Shown: piece after piece, positions 50,070 through 61,693 of the stretch | Layout: the number at the start of each line of letters is the position of its first letter | Position numbering within the stretch: the first letter of the stretch is position 1 | Assembly: GCF_000149955.1 (NCBI RefSeq) | Contig: NC_030986.1 | Location: 2,487,886-2,551,885 of the forward strand | Direction: 5' to 3' | Source: Fusarium oxysporum f. sp. lycopersici 4287 | Lineage: Eukaryota; Ascomycota; Sordariomycetes; Hypocreales; Nectriaceae | DNA length: 64,000 nucleotides | The notes under the pieces: generated by a model | The model's database searches: none | The model's input: only the letters and a program-made list of their open reading frames with translations | What the model was told of the DNA's origin: nothing | Made by a program: the position numbers and the translations under genes

Positions 50070-50914
50070 ATGGAAAATCTACACGCGCCGACAGTGCCCT
50101 CTGGGGAAACCACTGCTCCTGTCACAAATGGCGATGCGGGGCATCTAAGCTTTGCAGAGTTGCAGCGAAAGAAGGACGATATTGAGGCCGAACTCAAGGC
50201 TTTAGGAGGGGTGCTTGACTCGGTATTTGCGAAATTTACGAAATAACATTTATAATGCTCTAACACAATTATAGCATGGGGTTGATATGAACACTTCTCT
50301 CCTAACAAACGATGGTTTTCCTCGAGCGGATATTGATGTTGCTCAAAGTACTTCACTATATCCAGATTCAAGATTCGACCACTAACAGCGTGACAGTCCG
50401 GACTACACGAGCTCGCATCATTCGACTGCGGAATGACTATACCGCTCTCATGACACGGATTGAGAAATTCCTCCATGAGCATTTTGCGAGTCTTGATGAG
50501 AATGAATCTGCGCCAGTTGCAAGCTCGAGTCACTCAGAAGGCATCTTGCCAGACTCAGTTTCTACACCGTTAGACCCTCCTTTTGCCAAAATCAACACCG
50601 TAGCTACAGGAAGTCCAGCAGAATCCGCCGGCCTGAAACCTGGAGACGAAATTCGGAACTTTGGTTATGTGAATCGAGCCAACCACGACAACCTCAGAAA
50701 GGTGGCCGAGTGTGTCCAGGGTAACGAAGGGGTAAGTTTGTGCTCCGATATTGTACACGAAGGCCGCCAGTTGACAATACATTAGAACAACGTTTTCATC
50801 AGAGTGTCGAGGCCAGATGGTGTGGCCGAGCGGCAAGAGTTGCGACTGACCCTGACTCCACGAAAGGACTGGGGTGGGCGAGGATTGTTGGGCTGCCATA
50901 TCTTGCCTCTATAA
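50070..50914 (+). CDS. NAS2: 26S proteasome assembly chaperone Nas2 (PSMD9/p27)
   Basis: Four exons (50070-50222, 50275-50347, 50397-50731, 50786-50914) give 229 residues. The N-terminus has a coiled coil (SFAELQRKKDDIEAELKALG), then HGVDMNTSLLTNDGFPRADI and, after splicing, DVAQIRTTRARIIRLRNDY, the hallmark of p27. A PDZ-like domain follows: AKINTVATGSPAESAGLKPG, DEIRNFGYVNR, VFIRVSRPDGVAERQELRL. The C-terminus reads TPRKDWGGRGLLGCHI. Nas2 binds the Rpt5 ATPase tail during assembly of the 19S base. The length is typical. Part of the last exon resembles a tRNA D-arm region by chance. Confidence 0.95.
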
Positions 50915-52575
50915 GTCGAGTAGTCGCGAAAGCCATGATAAACCAGAAAGCCTATGCCTAATCACTCCGGGCGAGGTAAATTATTGGTTTTACTAGATCG
51001 AGGCAACTTATCTAAAGACTTGTGTTTTGGCCTATATCCGGTTACTGGTGTGCTTTGCAACCAATGGCTCTCTAGTACAAGGCCTCAAACCTCGCCGCCA
51101 TCCAAACACTTCTCTCATGATATATATGAGTAGAACAACCGCACCCTAATTTGCAAAGACAAAAGTGGATCATATAGGACTATGTCTCATGCTGATATAA
51201 CGAAACATTCTTTGATACATTGTGATTGAATGAGCTCATACATGCGATTCTCTGCGTAATCCAGTAAAATCCTTGGGTTTACTAATTGACTAGCAGCAGA
51301 TGATAGAGAACTTAGGACTTTGACCTGGAATAAATAAAAGGACCTAGATAAGTAAAGTAGTGTACTATAGTGCAGTTTTGGTCAGTGAGTCAACCAGCTT
51401 ATTTGTTTCTCCTGACACGAGGGTTATCAGCCTTCTAATGACCTAGGGGCTAGATTATCAATCGACTGGAGTACAGCCAAGGAAGGCAGGTAGGCAGGCA
51501 TAATTTGAGGAAATGTGTAACTGGTCGAAGGCGGCCTCACAGTTCACCTATGCTACTGGTATATGATCATTTAACAATATGTTAATCAAGGTACTTTGTA
51601 TGAGGTATGTATTCGTTGGTGCCAGCAGATTAGCAATGGCCCTCGTATTTGTTGTCTAGAAAACAGTCAAGGTGTGCTGGACACTCTCATGGAATCCGTA
51701 TATGGCCTCATGATAAGAGGTGGCCAGCAGATACGGAAAGTTGTTTGTCAGATGACGACAAGGTTCATTGATGACAGCCTGAGTATTGATGAAGCAAGAA
51801 AGCTTGCAGGAAGAGTAAAAATGACCAATAAAAGCTCGTAATACCCAGCACGAATTGGTACCTAAAGATGACTAGAGCGTGCCTGGAAATGCTGACTAAA
51901 TCATATTGATGCAAAGAATATGGAGTAAGGTAGCCAGCTAGGTAGCCAGCTCACCCGATCCATGATATCGGGGTGCAAGCATGGATCAAGGCCTGACTTA
52001 CAAGCATTTAGATCACCTCACAAAGAAAAATGACGAACAAGCAAGGCACCACTAGGCAGCCCAGCACGGATCGAGCCAGCGAACAGGAAGACGCAGAAGA
52101 CCGAATCGATTGGGCGGTGCCCAATAATAACACAGAATTGCTCCAAGGCGGTGACGGTAATGGCTGGCGATGGAAGGCCATAAGGTGGATCACTCGCAGC
52201 AGGCTGGAGGCACTGAATGGGCGGGTATCACGTGCAGCCTATCCACTCTAAGGTAGGTAGGGGCGACTGAATTTTTCGCTTGAGGTCCTTCCCTGCCCAA
52301 AGTCCCCCGCCGCCTTCAAAACATCAGGTCGACCTTGAAAGTTTGTCAATCAATCTTGGGTATACCCACATTGTCAACAACGGTTTTTTCAGGTATTTAG
52401 GATCCCTTCCCTCAGCATCACTTCGTACCGACGTCCATCTCATTCCATACCCATTCGATCGATCGCCTTGCGCTGTTGCCGACCGCTCAACAGAAGCTAA
52501 CTCACGCCTCTCAGCACCCCGCTTGTTTACATCCTCTGCATCTGTCGCTACAACACCACAGACACAACCATCAAG
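50915..52575. other. Intergenic region between NAS2 and Ran
   Basis: It holds the NAS2 3' UTR and the Ran promoter with a C/T-rich leader at about 52400-52570. An 81-codon frame at 51596-51841 has no recognisable motif. A 12-bp tandem duplication lies at 51928-51951. Confidence 0.5.
51928..51951. repeat. 12-bp direct tandem duplication
   Basis: AGGTAGCCAGCT occurs twice head to tail. It is an intergenic micro-duplication with no apparent function. Confidence 0.85.
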
Positions 52576-53530
<955 letters not shown>

Positions 53531-56500
53531 ATGACTCGTGTGGTTACGGAATACTTTTGTTGAGGAGGATGCTGCCAAACATCCAAGGAACGATGCATGG
53601 GCAGTATTTGAGGATGGCACATAGGCAGCCGAAACGACCATTTATGAGATACAGGGCGAAAGTCCTGGAGTTTACAGTAGCGTGATTATGGGGCGGCACA
53701 AAAGACAGGCCGTCATGCCTTTCTTTGGGGCTCAAGGGACGGTACCACTGCAAAGAGCAGTGTCTTATTTAGTTTAGCTAGACTTCCTCCACCAAAAACA
53801 ACGAATAGGGCCAAGTTTGCGTGGCTTGGCTAAGACAATGACCAATGGCCCTTTGATGGAATTCACCGTGCTATTGTGCATAAAGTGATCATAAAAAGAT
53901 ACAAGACATGTTCAAAGCAAAGGATCGGCTCCGAGCAATTCATAGTAGAGAAGGGCAGGTTTCAAGATACTTAAATCGAAGTCTAGGTACGGTCAACGCC
54001 GACACCCATGTGACGATGAGGTTGGCATACCTACATACAGATATGTGTAACCCCAGTTGTCGGAATTGTTAACCTACAGCTCTTCGTTTGTATGGAGGCG
54101 CTGCGGCACTCAGCCTTCCTCATCACATAAAGCTGGTACTGTGGTGACACGACTTATGGAAGCTCAGTTATCACCCTTGATTTGACAATTCTGACTTTAC
54201 CCATCTTCTGCATGCAGCCTGCCGGCTTGCAGTAATCTTCAGCCGAAACGTGAGCAGAATTGTACACTGCTCGATCAGCCCTTGAGCACAGCTATGAGAA
54301 TTCCTTGTGCTCGTAGAGAGTCCGAAAGAGGGCTGGACTTTCATTACCAAGCCATAAGGTTTTCTCAAACGCAAAAAGAGACATCATGCCAAAGACCATA
54401 GTTATTGTCCAACTTGAGAAGATCGCATCAACATTGTTGATCTCTTGTGGCGATATTTCTTCGAATATGCCAGTGAGCTGAGCTTAAACGTCGGTATCTA
54501 TGGATCACGACACAATGGATACCTACCTTTTTTGTAATGAATGAACAAGTTCGATGTATATCAAAGGCTCCATGTGGAGATGTGTTCAATGTTTAATTCG
54601 TTGTCGACATCGGCACATAGGCGTGAAATCCCTGGTAAGGTAACTTAGGTTAGTAAGAAGTAGATCTGATCGTACTGGCCAATAACGCCGACAGCAGCTC
54701 TCTGTGAACGCTGATTCGTAAGATTAGATTGATAACACAATAAACACCGGTGGAACTCTAACTCAAAAGATCATCAAAGTTACCTTACTAGTCGACCATT
54801 AAAACCATGACATAGTTCCCTCCGTTGTGGAATAAAACGTGATAGTAGAGGACCTTGATGAATGTGTGAATCAAGTCTTGCAGTGCTCAGGTGGTACTAA
54901 CTTGAACCCTTGATGCAAAGGAGGAATTTGGATTCCAAGGCCAAGTTAAAATGCGCACGACATCCCAAAGCTTTTCGAAGCGCGTCTCAATACTGACATA
55001 TATGCTCTGTTTGTGTTTTTTTTGTTGATGCAGTAGCCCGGATGTGAGACGCGTTTAGAGGACCCATCAAAACAATACAAAACATTGGAGCCGTGAATGG
55101 ATCCATAACTACCTGGCCGTTATACGAGAGACTGAGGTGGGCGTCGAAGTGTTAAGTAATCGATATCACAAAAGTGGCGACTTTGGAGATCTCCAACCTC
55201 GATAATCGATGATGGAACGTAGAGGATTTAGAGGTTCATATCAAAAGTAGCAATTACAAGGATCCAGCTGATGGAAGAATGAACTTGAGATTAAGCTTGG
55301 CAGTGTGTTTGTTTATTTAGGTTAAGTTCCTATTTAAATAGGATGGATGGCGGGCATGACACCCCTGCGTGCTGGCGCATGCAGCCACTTAATGAAACAG
55401 GGGTGTCAATTGACCACGAGATGGTCCCCAGGATCGCTAATACCACTTGTTAATTGACTACGTGGGGCAGCATGGTAACTGAGAATCAAGGGAATGGAGA
55501 AAGATTGATGAGACTATGTGATTTTGTCTCTTTGCGTCGCCCACGAGACGACTAAAATGCAATCGGAAACATGTCCCTAACTGATATTCAAATGCATCCG
55601 CATGCATAATCTATGCAACGGGATGACTAGCTGCATATCGATCAGTAAAAGGTTGTTAGAAGAAAAACCAAGACCGAACTTTCTTGCGTGGCTTATGTGC
55701 TCTACCCTTCCTTCTCTTCAAAGTTCAAACGGGACAGGAAAAAAATAAGAGTTATAGGTACCTAGCATTTCACGCGTTGTGATTGCCCTGTAGCGCGCGT
55801 CTTTTTATGTTGTTGCGGGGTGGTGCAAAAGGAAAGGGGAAACAGTGCTTCACATCCAGACTACCTACCTAACGTAAGGGGACGAGTCAGATTTTCTCGT
55901 ATCTGGCCGATAAAACATTCATGTATCTGGAATAAGACATTTTATATGAAAAGCTTAAATAATCAAGACGCGGTAAGACACGCTCTTGATGTACCGCGTT
56001 TTTTGAAAACTGGGCTATCAAAAAAGACAAGGCGGGAAAGCTAATCTAAAAGAACATAATGTAGATCTAGAAAGGTCGGTAGGGGAGGTTGGTTTTTTGT
56101 TACTGCTGGCTCTTGTCATCATCCATGTATGGTGCAGGTGGCCGCCAGCTGTTAGCATCTCAGGAGCCACACGCGGATGGATACGTAAATTGACAGGGGT
56201 GCGCGTTTACTATACAAGGTTTACGCGGAGGCACAAGCGCCAAAAGCCTCCAAGACAAATGGGGTTTCCTTACAGAGTACAGAGGGGACTCCACTCAAGG
56301 GCCTAGGTACGAAGGGACGACTCTCATCCTAGGCGGGCCGCCTCGTTTTAGAAGCACGCCTGCCAACATCAAGACAACCTCGTTTTTCTTCTTTCTCTTC
56401 TTCACTTGTCATCTTCATCATTATCTCAGAAAGCATTCAAACCATCAGGTTTGATTTCGCTCCCATCTTCCAAGCCTATCTCTAAATTGATATCTCCCGA

Positions 56501-56610
56501 TTGTTGTTGTTTCTTCTCCAGAATACGACTCTGGCGTCTCTCTGACTGGGCAGTAATGCGTCTGAATCTTCAATAAGGCCATCTCCATTACCCTCCTCTC
56601 TACCGCAATC
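53531..56610. other. 3.1-kb gene-poor, AT-leaning interval
   Basis: Apart from the Ran 3' UTR and the homeodomain gene leader (C/T-rich, about 56360-56600), I find no coding structure. Frames are short and stop-dense, particularly between 53700 and 55800. I see no transposon ends or long repeats. Non-coding RNA or decayed repeat DNA cannot be excluded. Confidence 0.5.
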
Positions 56611-58612
56611 ATGGCCGACCCTACCAAATCCCCTTCTTTCGCCGCCACGCCCGATAAACACGCTCCCCCGGCCCCGCGTTTTCATGACATCGCCGTCACG
56701 CCCCAGAGTCTCCCTCCTCTCGCCGATGCGTCAACCAATTCAGCCGTGTCTGCAACTGATTCGGAGAAGCATCCCAAGGGAAAAAGGAAACGGACAACGT
56801 ATGTTGATCTACCTGACATTTCAATTCTGGCTGCAGCGATGTATTGGGAGGACTGAGCTAATTTTGAATTGATGGCGTTGTGCAGGGCGAAAGACAAAAT
56901 GGTTCTGGAAGAGGCATACAGCAGTAACCCTAAACCCGATAAACAGGCGCGCCTGGACATTGTCCAGCGCGTATCGTTAAGCGAGAAGGAAGTTCAGGTA
57001 TGGCATTGACAACATTGCATTTGCTATTAGATCTTGACATTGACATGGCGACCTACCACGCGTTTTCTCATGGGGTTTGAAATTACCAAACTAACATCAT
57101 CCCCTCCAGATCTGGTTTCAAAATCGAAGACAGAATGACCGCAGGAAATCTCGCCCTTTGTCACCGGGAGAAGTTGCTGCTCTTCATCATGGAATTATGC
57201 ATCCCTCAACTTTCGACCCAATTACACACACTACAACTCCAAGCAAACCCGAACGTCCATTTCCAGTGTCCGAACGTTCTATATCTCGATTTGGAGACCC
57301 CATCTCTGTGCCCCCTCGACATTTCGACCGGACACCCTCCATGCCACGATATCACTCAGACCTTGTGAATAGCACTCCAATCACCCTTGGCCATGACAGT
57401 TTTCGCTACTATTCTGACGCCACTCCTAACCGCATCGATCCTACTCTCCCACACGAAGCTCGAGATGTATCCCATTCTTTGTCAAGCTCTATATCTAGTA
57501 ATGTTGGCTATCTGTCCAACCGGTGGAATGCTGGGGCCACTTCCTTCTCTACGCCAGCTGCTTTTACCCGCAGCGGTGACGATTCATTCAGGTATGCCGC
57601 ATACGACTATACTCGGTGTGCCTTCACTAATCAAAGTAGATTTGATACATTCCCTCCGTCCTCATGCGCTTCTGATCGTGTCATTGCCACCCCTCTCTCC
57701 CAAAGCCAGCCCAAGGTTCACCTCTCTACATCCTTAGACGGAAAGGCAGAGTTAGTCTCCAACCAAGGCTCTCCTTCACGTGAATTACCCCCTCGACCGT
57801 CCTCCACAACGCCATACTTGCCTGAGGAGCGACAGCGTGGTCTGCAACGAGGCCTACAACGTAGTAGCAGCGCTGTTACTCTCCCTCCCCTGTCGGAACT
57901 CACTAGCAGTTTGCCTCCTAGTCTTGTGCGAGGTCGGTCTCGTGATGTGCATGCCTGGGAAAAATGTGCGGACGCTGAGAACCGTGATGAGCTGACAGCG
58001 CAGGCCGAGTACGAGTCGAACGGATCGGCGGCTGCAGCTATTAACATTCTTCGTTCCACGAGCGGGATTCTCCAACCAAGCAACGCCAAACGCAACGCTC
58101 CCATGACAAGGCCCCAACGACCTCATCAGGCAAAGAAGGCAAAGCTGGATCCTACTGGGTCAAGTATTTCACGACTCGACGCGGACTTGGACGAAAGGGA
58201 AAAGGCTGACAGGGAGCATGGCAAGGTGAAGGTTTCGATGTTGGTCTCTCCGACAGGTGGTGACTCGGATAAGGAGAACTTGAGCCCTGACGAAGAGACC
58301 AGTTCGCCGGATCCTTACCACCGTCGACCTCTGCCGCCTGCCCCCAAACATGCTGGCGATAACCCTCGACGAGTTGGCCGCGCCCTGCAGGAGCAAAAGA
58401 GCCCAAACCTGCTCGCAAACCGCGCAAACATGGCGCCCACACGACCACGTTCCATCGTCAAAGAAGGATTGGAGATTTTCCAGGACAGGATGAAACCAGT
58501 GCTGTCTTCTAGGGAACAAGACATGGTTCGAGGTTCAATCAGTCCTAGTAAAAAGCCCGATATGGACTGCGTGGCAGGTCTTCTTTCTCTTAGCCAAGGA
58601 GCTTGGAGGTGA
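56611..58612 (+). CDS. Homeodomain transcription factor (Yox1/Yhp1-like)
   Basis: Exons 56611-56798, 56886-56997 and 57110-58612 give 600 residues; an in-frame 48-nt intron at 57592-57639 would make it 584. The homeodomain spans about residues 56-115: KGKRKRTTAKDKMVLEEAYS, NPKPDKQARLDIVQRVSLSE, and recognition helix VQIWFQNRRQNDRRKSRP. The rest is Ser/Pro-rich and probably disordered, with many SP/TP sites (such as LSPDEETSSPDPYHRRPLPP) and a KENLSPDEE motif. The single fungal-type homeodomain near the N-terminus resembles Yox1/Yhp1 repressors of cell-cycle genes, but the targets here are unknown. It should be nuclear and bind DNA as a monomer or with a partner. Confidence 0.88.
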
Positions 58613-59638
58613 AGAAAAGATAAAGGGAAAACTATATCTGTAGATGTTGGGGAACGGAATACCGGGAAACAGCGAAATGACTTTGATATAGCCTAGGTTG
58701 ACCATTGTCGTTTCCTCTTCCGTGGCAGATAAGGAATCACTTTGCATGGCTCACACGAGTCTGGTTCTCGATGTTTACAGCTGTATAATGTTCGGTAAAG
58801 TCCTGATTCATGGCGGCACGGGATTTGGGATTTGGGATAGAGTTCGGCGCCTGGAATTTGTGCTTGTAAATATCTTCGTATTCACATACTGTTACTTGAT
58901 GTGATGGAGAACGGAGCCAGTCACTTGGCTTCCTGGATGGAAGAAGAATTGACAATAAGAGACTGTCTCGCAAGACCATCAAGGAAAGACTCAGTTTACC
59001 ACTTGAAATGGAATGTTCAATGATGGCCAACATAGAATGATACTGTGATAGCACTTGGGCAAAAACCGAGGTAACAGAAGAAATGACGGCCGTCGCTCAT
59101 AGTTGGCTTAAGCACATAAGCATATTCAGAAACCTATCGAAATTGAAGCAGCAACTTAAAATTACACGATATTCCGTAGGAATATATTCATGTATCAAAT
59201 TATTATTACCCTCTCAAGACACTTTAGAAATACCAAAAATTGCTTCTGTTACTTCCCGAGGCACCATAGGAGTCCGTATCAACGCCAATCCTACAATATC
59301 CCTCTTTTGTTGCTTCAAAGTTGAGGAGGCACTAGATGGTGAGCGAGCATTCGAGAGATTACGCTTATCACTTGATGGGCATCTTGCTGTTGAGTTATGT
59401 GGCCACATATCGTGTATTGTCTTGACGAGATCGTAATCTGTCTTACATCTAAATGTCTAAATATTTCCCGCTATAGTTCCAAAACCACACTTTGCCATTC
59501 CGCTTATATCAAAATGAAGAAAAAATTGATCTATCATCGTACCCAGATAATCTGAAATGACAGACAATAATTGTAACGCCGCCAACACCATGCCTAAAAC
59601 CAGCTCTTATCCAAGGCCGCTGATGCCATGGACTTTCC
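58613..59638. other. Convergent region between homeodomain and NAD kinase genes
   Basis: These 1026 bases hold both 3' sides. A minus-strand 64-codon frame (59408-59214) and an overlapping plus-strand frame have no identifiable features. Confidence 0.45.
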
Positions 59639-61693
59639 TCACATACCCAGAAGGCTCATTTGCCGACGGATGGGGCTGGCACTGACACTCCCATCTTCAC
59701 TTGCGTAGCATGCACTGTCGGTGTCAATGTCCCAACCGATATCGTCATCATCGTTGCAACTATCTCCGGTGTCGGCATCGAAAGGCTTCTGTGCGGAAGC
59801 TCTGACGTTCCAGCGGAGAGTACGGCTCACGCTGTCAAACCACTCTGTATCGGTGCGTGTCACAGTAGGGAAGGGGTACTGAGAGGCAGTGATTGTGACG
59901 TGATCACCTTGTCGCAGCTCGAGTCGACCCTTGCCATCAAAAGCGCAATAGGCAGTGGCTCGAGAATTCCGAGGAACAACAACTCGGAGAGCCATGGTAT
60001 CAGAAAGGACCATGGGTCGGAATGATAGAGTATGAGGGCAGATGGGTGTAAGAAGGATGGCAGGAATGTCAGGGTGAACAAGAGCGCCACCGGCAGATAG
60101 AGAATATGCTGTAGAGCCAGTTGGGGTGGAGAAGATGCAACCATCGGCTTGTACAACAGTGAGGAGTTCATCATCACCATAGAGCTCCAGGTTGGACACA
60201 TAGGGGGAAGGACCACGATCGATGACGAGTTCGTTAAGGACTTCGAATTGCTCAGGTTCTTCGAGCTTGGGTGCGTCCAAAGCACCGGCTCCACGATTGC
60301 TGCGATGAACAGTACACGTGAAGCGCATGCGGAGGTTAATCTTCATGCCATCATCGCCCATGACTCTGTTGAGATGTTCTTTGTACTTCTCAAACTCAAA
60401 CGTGGTCATGAAACCTAGACTTCCCAGACTGAATGAGAGCACAGGAGGTACAATGCGCTGGAAGAGCCATGAGGTGAAGAGGACGGTACCATCGCCACCA
60501 AGAGTCAAGACAAGATCGAACTTCTCAGGCTGACTCCAGCACAGATCGGGTGTCCAGTACTTGAGCATGTGCTGGAAGCGGGGGTTCTCGGCGAGGAGAC
60601 CAGATGAATCAAAACGTCGTGAGTTGCGAAGCTTAGCATCGACGTAGACATTCACGCCGAGGTCGGAGCCATAACGTGGGGTTCGCAGAAGCCACCCGGC
60701 AAGCTCGCGAGTAAGGTAGACGAGCTGGTTGTCGCGTGCCTTGGTGACAATCATGATGTTGCGGACTGCGCGCTTGATGGGACGACGCTGAAGCTGCTTG
60801 GAAACCTCTCGAACACCAGTTGCAGTCGCGACAAGACGCGAATGTGACATGGAAACATCATTCTTGATTTCCTCGAGGACCTTGCCGATGTCGACAGCAT
60901 CAGCAAATCGCTGATGGTAGAAACATGGCGACTGTAAAGTTGAGGCGAGAATGGTAGCGGCCATATCAGATGAAGTTGTGTCATTGCTAGAGGTGGAAGT
61001 GTAAGTCCGGGCGGTGTTGGGTGTGTTAATGGCGCCTGCGGTCAAGCGAGACTTGGCGAGGTCATTGAGGGCATCAGTTAGGCTTTGCGAAGGCGTGGCA
61101 GCGGTAGAGTTCTTAGACACACTCGTGAAGCCAGGTAGGGGGCCAGCGGAAGAGGCTGGTTGAGAGTCAGACTCTGAAGGTTCCGTCTGGCGAAGAGAAG
61201 GCATGTTTGTGTGTGGGAGTGCGAGTGATAGAGCGTCGGGTTTGTGGTGTCGGATCACCGAAGCCAAAGCCCTCGGGCCAGAATTAGACCGAAGGGCGTC
61301 GTTCTGAGTTGAAGAAGACGAAGCTGATTGATATGCAGTTGACGAGGGTAATGGTGAAGTGGAAGATTGTAAAGAGGGCGAGCTTAACGAAGTTGTATCT
61401 TTTGGGGCAGATGACAAAGTAGAGGCTCCACAATCTTCCAGGAGAGTTTGAGGTTTTAAACGATCCGAGACTGACAACGACAAAGGGGATGGGGACAATG
61501 TTGAAAACACACTTGGCTGCTCAACTTCTAATTGTGTGGTCTGAACAGTGTCCGAGCTTAAACTTGTATCGGCGAGTGCGCTCCTCTTAAGGACAGGTGA
61601 ATGGGAAGAGCGAGCAGGAGACAAGCAATACCCGTTGTCTCGGGGGCTGCCAAGAGCTGGGTGGAGAGCCGTGGGAGACAGTACGCCTGTCAT
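59639..61693 (-). CDS. ATP-NAD kinase
   Basis: This single exon encodes 684 residues from ATG 61693 (MTGVLSPTALHPALGSPRDN). The first 290 residues are Ser/Thr/Pro-rich and probably disordered. The kinase domain starts near NIMIVTKARDNQLVYLTREL. It has the phosphate-binding LVLTLGGDGTVLFTSWLFQR, LSFSLGSLGFMTTFEFEKY, the NELVIDRGPSPY segment, DGCIFSTPTGSTAYSLSAGG and HTLSFRPMVL. NAD kinase transfers phosphate to NAD to make NADP, the only route to NADP(H). The long N-terminus resembles the cytosolic Utr1-type fungal enzymes. The C-terminal tail is acidic (DDDDIGWDIDTDSAC). The gene supports the same NADPH pool as GND1, although they are not adjacent. Confidence 0.95.
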   Translation of the reverse strand: MTGVLSPTALHPALGSPRDNGYCLSPARSSHSPVLKRSALADTSLSSDTVQTTQLEVEQPSVFSTLSPSPLSLSVSDRLKPQTLLEDCGASTLSSAPKDTTSLSSPSLQSSTSPLPSSTAYQSASSSSTQNDALRSNSGPRALASVIRHHKPDALSLALPHTNMPSLRQTEPSESDSQPASSAGPLPGFTSVSKNSTAATPSQSLTDALNDLAKSRLTAGAINTPNTARTYTSTSSNDTTSSDMAATILASTLQSPCFYHQRFADAVDIGKVLEEIKNDVSMSHSRLVATATGVREVSKQLQRRPIKRAVRNIMIVTKARDNQLVYLTRELAGWLLRTPRYGSDLGVNVYVDAKLRNSRRFDSSGLLAENPRFQHMLKYWTPDLCWSQPEKFDLVLTLGGDGTVLFTSWLFQRIVPPVLSFSLGSLGFMTTFEFEKYKEHLNRVMGDDGMKINLRMRFTCTVHRSNRGAGALDAPKLEEPEQFEVLNELVIDRGPSPYVSNLELYGDDELLTVVQADGCIFSTPTGSTAYSLSAGGALVHPDIPAILLTPICPHTLSFRPMVLSDTMALRVVVPRNSRATAYCAFDGKGRLELRQGDHVTITASQYPFPTVTRTDTEWFDSVSRTLRWNVRASAQKPFDADTGDSCNDDDDIGWDIDTDSACYASEDGSVSASPIRRQMSLLGM

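Noticed and set aside
50815..50860. tRNA-like stretch (GATGGTGTGGCCGAGCGGCAAG)
   Set aside because: It resembles the start and D arm of a Leu/Ser tRNA, but no anticodon or T arm follows, and it codes the conserved end of NAS2 (PDGVAERQELRL).
59214..59408. 64-codon minus-strand frame between the homeodomain and NAD kinase genes
   Set aside because: Its composition is protein-like but it overlaps a longer plus-strand frame, lacks neighbours to splice to, and lies where 3' UTRs are expected.
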